This document shows positions 6,838 to 11,396 of a stretch of DNA of 11,396 bases, one piece after another. Source of the DNA: Alistipes sp. Its GTDB lineage: Bacteria > Bacteroidota > Bacteroidia > Bacteroidales > Rikenellaceae. The DNA lies in contig JAGCLX010000106.1 in assembly GCA_017646785.1 (NCBI GenBank), forward strand, positions 1-11,396. Direction: 5' to 3'. The position numbers were made by a program, and so were the translations under genes. Positions within the stretch are counted from its first letter, which is position 1; every line of letters starts with the position of its first letter. The notes beneath the pieces are model-generated. The model did no database searches. It saw nothing but the letters and a program-made list of their open reading frames with translations, and had not been told where the DNA came from.

Positions 6838-8880
6838 ATGAGAAGATATATATGTTTTATAGCCGCACTATCACTCTCTGCGGCATGTGTCAACGAGAAT
6901 ATCTCTACCCCTATGCCTGACACCGACAACCCCTCTACGGTGGTTGTACCCGATGGTGCTACGGCAGGTGAGGTAATCATCAAGTTCGCACCCGAGATGG
7001 AGGATATCCTCGACCAGACTATGACTCGCTCAGGTGGTGAGGCTACACGTTCGGGCATACCCTCAACCGATGAGGTGCTGGACATCTTAGGAGCCTACTC
7101 CTTCGAGCGCGTATTCCCCGTAGACTCTAGCACCGAGGCACGCACACGCGAGGCGGGACTACATCTATGGTACATCGTGCGCTTCGACGAGAGCGAAGAC
7201 CTTCAGCAGGCCTTTGAGCGTCTATCCAAGCTCGGTGAGGTGGATAAATTGCAGTGCAACCGCCCTATTGAGCGTGCCTACAACCCCAACTCTAACCCTA
7301 TGTTTGTGAGTTGTGCCGAATCCGATAGTCGCGCTACTACACGTGCAACAGAGTGGCCATTCAACGACCCAGGCATCTATCGACAGTGGTGTTACATCAA
7401 CGATGGCACAGCACCCTTTGCGAGTGAGCGCGCAGGAGTCCTTGCAGGCTCGGATGCTGGATGTAAGGAGGCATGGGAGCTATGCACTGGCGACGAGGAT
7501 ATCATCGTGGCGGTAATGGACGAGGCTGTAATGTGGAGTCACCCCGACCTTGCTGACAACATCTGGGTGAACGAGGGTGAGGAGCTATACGCAGGCAAGG
7601 ATGCCGATGGTAACGGATATGTTGACGACCGCTATGGCTACAACTTCGTACGCAATACGGGCATCACATCGTGGACGTCTAATGGCAGTACAGGCCACGG
7701 CACACACGTTGCGGGCACTATCGCTGCGGTAAACGACAACGGCATTGGCGTTGCAGGCATCGCAGGTGGTGGCAAGGGCAAGCGCGGCGTGAAGATTATG
7801 ACCATACAGCTCTTCGACGGCATGAACTCATGCTCGTTGGCCATGGAGGCGCGCGCAATGAAGTATGCTGCGGATAACGGCGCAGTAATTTTGCAGTGTT
7901 CATGGGGCTACAACTCGGCAAAGTCGAATATGATCATGGGCTATACCCCAGGTCCTGCGACTGAGGAGGAGTGGGCAGCACTCTACCCCTTGGAGAAGGA
8001 GGCCCTCGACTACTTCATCAACTATGCAGGCTCACCCAATGGGGTTATTGATGGTGGTCTTGCCATCTTCGCATCGGGCAACGAGTATGCAGCGCAGTCA
8101 TCATTCCCCGCAGCCTACTCAAAGTGTATCTCTGTGGCAGCCATAGCTGCAGACTATACACCTGCATCCTACTCAAACTACGGTAGTGAGGTGTTGTTGT
8201 GCGCTCCTGGTGGCGACCTTGAGTACTATGGTACACCAGGCCAGAGCGATAACATCTACGACGAGAACGGCACACTCCAGGAGCAGGGTGCTATATTCTC
8301 AACACTCGTTCTTGATGGCGTTGCTGGATATGGCTACTACGAGGGTACATCTATGGCATGCCCCCACGTATCGGGTATTGCAGCCCTTGGTCTTGCATAC
8401 GCCAAGCAGCAGCACCGTCACTTCACAAGCGAGGAGTTCCGTGAGCTGATGTACTCTACGGCACGCGACATCGAGGAGTACTTCGTGGGCGAGAAGCTAT
8501 ACTACATGCGTCACGAGTCAGCGGGTGCTACTCCCATAAAGATGAACCTTGCCGACTACCGCGGTAAGATGGGTCGCCTATCAGACGCAGGAGCTCTACT
8601 TAAGGCTATAGATGGAAGTGGCCGCGACATGCGCCTACCCAACATCTGCCTTGCACCCGGAGCAACTACCACGCTCAACATTGCCGACTACCTCACCGAG
8701 GTGGCAAAGAGCGTAGAGGTGGTCAACGAGGCGGTGGCTACGGTTACACTCGAGGGTAACACACTCACCGTAAGCGCTAAGAGCGAGGGTCAGACATCGC
8801 TAACACTCACCACCGACAAGGGCACAGAGCACCACGCGACAATCACCGTGCGCGAGGGTGCTGACAACGGCTGGTTATAA
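6838..8880 (+). CDS. Subtilisin-like serine protease (peptidase family S8), lipoprotein, 680 aa
   Basis: An endopeptidase of the S8 fold is predicted, acting outside the inner membrane. The signal peptide ends in L-S-A-A-C with cysteine 17. Residues about 40-150 look like an inhibitory propeptide, similar to the fervidolysin-type N-terminal domain, starting AGEVIIKFAPEM and ending near CNRPIERAY. A linker to about residue 175 holds an ATTRATEW motif. The catalytic domain follows. Asp228 is in IIVAVMDEAVMWSHPDL, where the usual D-T/S-G is D-E-A. His287 is in GHGTHVAGTIAA, the oxyanion Asn415 in FASGNE, and Ser505 in GTSMACPHVSGIAALG. All four catalytic positions are present, so the enzyme should be active. 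Residues about 600-680 form a small Ig-like C-terminal domain (TVTLEGNTLTVSAKSEGQTS) ending in NGWL. GAGGAG at 6828-6833 lies 4 bases before the start but also codes for the previous protein's end. It may mature its neighbours or degrade a captured protein; this is inference. Confidence 0.95.
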   Translation: MRRYICFIAALSLSAACVNENISTPMPDTDNPSTVVVPDGATAGEVIIKFAPEMEDILDQTMTRSGGEATRSGIPSTDEVLDILGAYSFERVFPVDSSTEARTREAGLHLWYIVRFDESEDLQQAFERLSKLGEVDKLQCNRPIERAYNPNSNPMFVSCAESDSRATTRATEWPFNDPGIYRQWCYINDGTAPFASERAGVLAGSDAGCKEAWELCTGDEDIIVAVMDEAVMWSHPDLADNIWVNEGEELYAGKDADGNGYVDDRYGYNFVRNTGITSWTSNGSTGHGTHVAGTIAAVNDNGIGVAGIAGGGKGKRGVKIMTIQLFDGMNSCSLAMEARAMKYAADNGAVILQCSWGYNSAKSNMIMGYTPGPATEEEWAALYPLEKEALDYFINYAGSPNGVIDGGLAIFASGNEYAAQSSFPAAYSKCISVAAIAADYTPASYSNYGSEVLLCAPGGDLEYYGTPGQSDNIYDENGTLQEQGAIFSTLVLDGVAGYGYYEGTSMACPHVSGIAALGLAYAKQQHRHFTSEEFRELMYSTARDIEEYFVGEKLYYMRHESAGATPIKMNLADYRGKMGRLSDAGALLKAIDGSGRDMRLPNICLAPGATTTLNIADYLTEVAKSVEVVNEAVATVTLEGNTLTVSAKSEGQTSLTLTTDKGTEHHATITVREGADNGWL

Positions 8881-8883
8881 AGG
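8879..8883 (+). promoter_or_regulatory. Possible Shine-Dalgarno site of the DUF1573-type gene
   Basis: AAAGG overlaps the stop codon of the protease gene and lies 6 bases before the ATG at 8890. It is a weak match and Bacteroidota often do without such sites, but it supports this start codon. Confidence 0.35.
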
Positions 8884-8889
8884 CACAGC

Positions 8890-9663
8890 ATGGGCAAGTG
8901 GCAGTATATAGCGGTGGTGATGGTGCTCGTGGCCATTGAGGCGGGTGCGCAGGAGCGTAGAGTGCTCTCGCGTGCCGAGCTCGATGCACTTGTCAACCCT
9001 ACCCTCTCGACTACTGCCCAGGGGTCTATCATCGCCGAGCCAGCGACACGCAACATGGGTGAGGTAGCAGACACCGACAAGGTTATAGCCTACTTCACAC
9101 TGCGCAACACCACAGCCGAGGCGATAGAGGTCACCGTAGTTCGCTCGTCGTGCAGCTGCCTGAAGGTGACTACGCCCATCACGCGCATAGAGGCTGATGA
9201 GAGCATCGCGCTACGCGCGGAGTTCAACCCCACAGGACGCAACGGAGGTTTTTCCATACCGATACTCCTCTACACGGCGCTTGACGATGCACACCCCACA
9301 GCGCGCCTAACCGTGGAGGGTAGCGTGGTAGCGACGGATGAGTGGTCGCACCTCACCTATCGCATGGGGTCGCTGCGCCTAAGTCGCAAGAGCGTGAGCT
9401 TCGACTGCGACACGCGCACCGAGCGCATAGCGGTAGCGAACGTGAGTAACGCACCACTTAGGCTTAGCTCTCAGCCGACAACCGAGGGCATAGCGCTACG
9501 CACCGAGCCTGAGGTGCTGATGCCAGGCGAGGAGGGCGACATAGTAATAACATATGCCCCCACTGCCGACATGATGCACGACATCGAAACAGCGATAATA
9601 GTAGAGGGATGTGGCGAAGCACGCCCCTCGGAACGAATGATAAGGATAACAATAAAGCACTAA
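8890..9663 (+). CDS. Exported DUF1573-type protein (257 aa)
   Basis: The start at 8890 gives a signal peptide (residues 1-20) ending in A-G-A before Gln21. There is no lipobox cysteine, so this is the only product in the window expected to be a soluble periplasmic or secreted protein. Residues about 45-145 match the DUF1573 pattern: NMGEVADTDKVIAYFTLRN, then VRSSCSCLKV with Cys88 and Cys90, then EFNPTGRNGGF. Family members usually have a Cys-Gly-Cys or similar motif there; here it is Cys-Ser-Cys. Residues about 160-245 repeat the same Ig-like fold (LRLSRKSVSFD, RIAVANVSNAPLRL, VLMPGEEGDIVITYAP), resembling DUF1573 or ASPM-SPD-2-Hydin domains. The molecular function of the family is not established. 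The gene begins 9 bases after the protease gene and ends 3 bases before the next, so co-expression with the protease is likely. A periplasmic partner or adaptor role is a guess. Confidence 0.88.
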   Translation: MGKWQYIAVVMVLVAIEAGAQERRVLSRAELDALVNPTLSTTAQGSIIAEPATRNMGEVADTDKVIAYFTLRNTTAEAIEVTVVRSSCSCLKVTTPITRIEADESIALRAEFNPTGRNGGFSIPILLYTALDDAHPTARLTVEGSVVATDEWSHLTYRMGSLRLSRKSVSFDCDTRTERIAVANVSNAPLRLSSQPTTEGIALRTEPEVLMPGEEGDIVITYAPTADMMHDIETAIIVEGCGEARPSERMIRITIKH

Positions 9664-9666
9664 GCT

Positions 9667-10116
9667 ATGAAACTTATAAACAGACTATTTGCAACGATAC
9701 TGCTTGTTGCGACACTCACAATGGCGGGATGCGAGAAGCCTGCGCCACTACCCAGCGAGGAGCGCATACCCGTGACATATGCGGCACTCGACGGCTGCTG
9801 GCAGCTGACCATGTGGCAGGGTGCTACAATAGCCGAGGATACCTATTTATATATAGTGTTCGACCGCTCGGCACACACCTACGTGATGTGGGACAACATC
9901 GACTCGATGTATGCCACCGACACAACAGGCACCTTCGTAATCACCGAGGAGGAGGATGGCACATACACCCTCTCGGGCATGTACGACTACGGCATTGGTG
10001 ACTGGAGCAACGACTACAGTGTCACACTCAGCGATGGGGGTAACACGATGCAGTGGCGCGCAGCAAGCACAACGATGGACTTCGTGCGCATAGAGGCATT
10101 ACCAGAATTCAATTAA
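9667..10116 (+). CDS. Small lipocalin-like lipoprotein (149 aa)
   Basis: The signal peptide ends in T-M-A-G-C with cysteine at residue 22, which fits the ATG at 9667, 3 bases after the preceding stop. After a short proline-rich linker, residues about 40-145 make a single beta-rich domain. It begins with LDGCWQLTMWQG, where G43-x-W45 matches the first-strand motif of lipocalin-like domains. Regular strands follow (TYLYIVFD, TYVMWDN, GTFVITEEEDGTYTLSG, YSVTLSDGGNTMQW, MDFVRIE). Length and pattern agree with the small lipocalin-like lipoproteins common in Bacteroidales (DUF4488/DUF5004-type families), whose ligands are generally unknown. No catalytic residues are apparent. It follows the DUF1573-type gene and precedes the repeat lipoprotein, all in the same direction. 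The family match comes from memory of the pattern, so the fold is likely but the exact family is uncertain. Confidence 0.85.
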   Translation: MKLINRLFATILLVATLTMAGCEKPAPLPSEERIPVTYAALDGCWQLTMWQGATIAEDTYLYIVFDRSAHTYVMWDNIDSMYATDTTGTFVITEEEDGTYTLSGMYDYGIGDWSNDYSVTLSDGGNTMQWRAASTTMDFVRIEALPEFN

Positions 10117-10125
10117 CTAAAACTA

Positions 10126-10131
10126 TAAGGA
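10126..10131 (+). promoter_or_regulatory. Probable Shine-Dalgarno site of the repeat lipoprotein gene
   Basis: TAAGGA lies 7 bases before the ATG at 10139, in the 22-base gap. It is the best ribosome-binding-site match in the window and decides the start of the last gene. No promoter or terminator is visible in the same gap. Confidence 0.5.
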
Positions 10132-10138
10132 CACGACT

Positions 10139-11396
10139 ATGAAAATTAAGCATTTAGCAGTTGCTCTTATGGCAGCTGTGGTTGCACTCGCAGGATGGAG
10201 TTGCAACGAGGAGCCCGAAGTTCAGGCGCCGGTGGAGAAGCCTACAATCGGCATTATGGAGCCCGAGTTCGACGCCGAGGCTATGGAGATGAGCGTGATG
10301 ATTGCGCCCTCGACAGACGCCACAGCGTGGTACTGGAGCGTAGAGCCACAGACACGCACCGAGGACTCTCCATACGTTAAGGAGGAGGGTGCCGCAGCCA
10401 AGGAGATTAAGTACGCCGTGGAGTATGGCGTGGAGTACCTCATCAGCGCATACGCCGAGAATGAGGCGGGCAGCAGCGAGGTAGCAACAAAGAAGTTCTG
10501 CGCTATGCCCGAGGGCGAGATAGCAGTAGCCATTGGCGACATCGCTCTCGACATCAAGAGCATGACAGCCACAGCGACCATCTACCCCACAAAGGACACA
10601 AAGGTGTGGTACTGGGGCGTTGCTGAGGCCGAGGTCGAGGATATCGAGTGGACAACTGTAGAGGGTAACAAGGAGCAGGAGGTGTCGTTCCCATACGTGT
10701 GGGGCAAGACACTTGTGCTTCACGCTTACGCAGAGTGCGACGCTATCGTTGGTGACGTGGTGACTAAGGAGTGCTCGTTCAAACCCTCAGTGCCCACCAT
10801 CGCCGTATCGAAGCCCAACTTCGATGAGGCAGCGATGAAGGTTAGCTTCGACGTGACCCCATCAGAAGATACTGACCACTGGTACTACGGCATCTACGAC
10901 GACGCTGAGGATGCAAAGTACACCGTGGTAAAGGACAACAAGGCGCAGACCGTGTCGTTCGACGTGGAGTACAACAAGGACTACAAATTTATCTTCCGCG
11001 CAGAGAACGCCCTTAACGAGGGTGAGGAGAAGTTCGGTGAGTTCTACGTTATCGGCTCGGTAGCAGACATCGCCATCGAGAACCTCACAGCATACTCTCT
11101 CGACGCTGTAATCACCAAGAAGGAGCACTGCGTGCGCTATGTAGCGGGTATCGTACACACATCGGCATACGACCGCAACATCTTCGTGGAGCAGGCGCAG
11201 ACATCGCTCAACCCCGACCCAAGCTACCCATTCGCTATCTTCAACTCAGCTACCGAGAGCCGCACATTCTCGGAGCAGGACTTGGTGCGCAACTCACGCA
11301 TCGATAGCGATGAGAATGCGGGTATCATCTTCTTGCCAAATACATCATACACCATTGCGGTATATGGCGAAGATGCTAAGGGTAACTACACCGTGA
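10139..11396 (+). CDS. Lipoprotein of tandem Ig/FN3-like repeats with a WYW motif, 3' end cut by window edge
   Basis: The frame from the ATG at 10139 stays open for 419 codons to the right edge; the final TGA letters are out of frame. The signal peptide ends in A-G-W-S-C with cysteine 22, an unusual but acceptable lipobox for Bacteroidota, followed by the acidic NEEPE. The rest is a series of ~90-residue beta-sandwich units: about 35-124, 125-217, 218-308, and a divergent one from 309 on. Each of the first three carries D-x3-W-Y-[WY]-[SG]-[VI] (W64, W157, W248), then strands with EYLISAYAEN, LVLHAYAEC or YKFIFRAEN. The fourth has RYVAGIVH at the equivalent place and a longer insertion before SYTIAVYGEDAKGNY. 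These look FN3-like, but I recognise no named family. Such proteins usually serve as stalks or binding modules. A catalytic or anchoring domain could follow beyond the window. It is the last gene seen in the run and starts 22 bases after the lipocalin-like gene. Confidence 0.88.
   Translation, partial: MKIKHLAVALMAAVVALAGWSCNEEPEVQAPVEKPTIGIMEPEFDAEAMEMSVMIAPSTDATAWYWSVEPQTRTEDSPYVKEEGAAAKEIKYAVEYGVEYLISAYAENEAGSSEVATKKFCAMPEGEIAVAIGDIALDIKSMTATATIYPTKDTKVWYWGVAEAEVEDIEWTTVEGNKEQEVSFPYVWGKTLVLHAYAECDAIVGDVVTKECSFKPSVPTIAVSKPNFDEAAMKVSFDVTPSEDTDHWYYGIYDDAEDAKYTVVKDNKAQTVSFDVEYNKDYKFIFRAENALNEGEEKFGEFYVIGSVADIAIENLTAYSLDAVITKKEHCVRYVAGIVHTSAYDRNIFVEQAQTSLNPDPSYPFAIFNSATESRTFSEQDLVRNSRIDSDENAGIIFLPNTSYTIAVYGEDAKGNYTV

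Noticed and set aside
7299..7306. TATGTTTG, matching the Bacteroidota -7 promoter pattern TAnnTTTG
   Set aside because: It lies within the protease coding sequence, has no TTTG at the -33 position, and no gene starts nearby.
9609..10001. A 130-codon + strand frame spanning the end of the DUF1573-type gene and the lipocalin-like gene
   Set aside because: It overlaps two better genes in another frame, lacks a signal peptide in an all-exported operon, and its composition (many Arg, His, Cys) looks out of frame.
10117..10138. The 22-base gap before the last gene as a terminator or promoter
   Set aside because: It has no inverted repeat or T-run and is too short for both promoter elements; it holds only a ribosome-binding site.
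10154..10723. A 189-codon open frame on the minus strand opposite the last gene
   Set aside because: It lies within the + strand repeat lipoprotein, which has a signal peptide, a ribosome-binding site and a continuous 419-codon frame. The minus frame is Cys/Leu/His-rich with no recognisable domain, as expected for an antisense shadow.
11394..11396. TGA at the right edge as the stop of the last gene
   Set aside because: The frame from 10139 reads GTG at 11393-11395 and leaves a single A, so this TGA is out of frame and the gene continues.

Overview
This window looks like a stretch of a Bacteroidales genome (phylum Bacteroidota), probably a gut commensal. The evidence is the domain content (BACON-type Ig-like domains, a DUF4458-like leucine-rich-repeat protein, a DUF1573 protein, a lipocalin-like lipoprotein), the near-universal type II (lipoprotein) signal peptides, and the scarcity of Shine-Dalgarno sequences. 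Lysine is mostly AAG and glutamate mostly GAG, so base composition is moderate rather than AT-rich. An Alistipes/Rikenellaceae-like host is possible, but the genus cannot be fixed from this sequence alone.

The whole window is coding. Eight genes lie on the + strand with gaps of 36, 12, -1 (overlap), 1, 9, 3 and 22 bases, so they read as one transcription unit that enters from the left and leaves on the right. No promoter, terminator, RNA gene, insertion sequence or CRISPR array is visible, and no stretch over 300 bases lacks a gene. In order: (1) a lipoprotein with a Calx-beta-like N-terminal half, lacking only its first codon or so (1-894); (2) a 522-residue lipoprotein with a BACON-like domain and a long unrecognised remainder (931-2499); (3) an 875-residue DUF4458-like leucine-rich-repeat lipoprotein (2512-5139); (4) a 565-residue lipoprotein with two BACON-like domains and a leucine-rich-repeat domain (5139-6836); (5) a 680-residue subtilisin-like (S8) lipoprotein protease with a complete catalytic set (6838-8880); (6) a 257-residue exported DUF1573-type protein with an ordinary signal peptide (8890-9663); (7) a 149-residue lipocalin-like lipoprotein (9667-10116); (8) a lipoprotein built from tandem Ig/FN3-like repeats, cut by the right edge (10139 to beyond 11396).

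Every product carries an export signal, and seven of eight end it with a lipobox cysteine. Six of the eight carry beta-sandwich or solenoid domains typical of binding proteins. One is a protease, and Arg-containing TR motifs in the protease and in the first LRR protein could be processing sites. The simplest reading is a cell-envelope assembly for binding and perhaps processing proteins or glycoproteins, possibly downstream of a SusC/SusD-type transporter pair outside the window. That role is inference. No catabolic enzyme, transporter or regulator is in the window to name a substrate.
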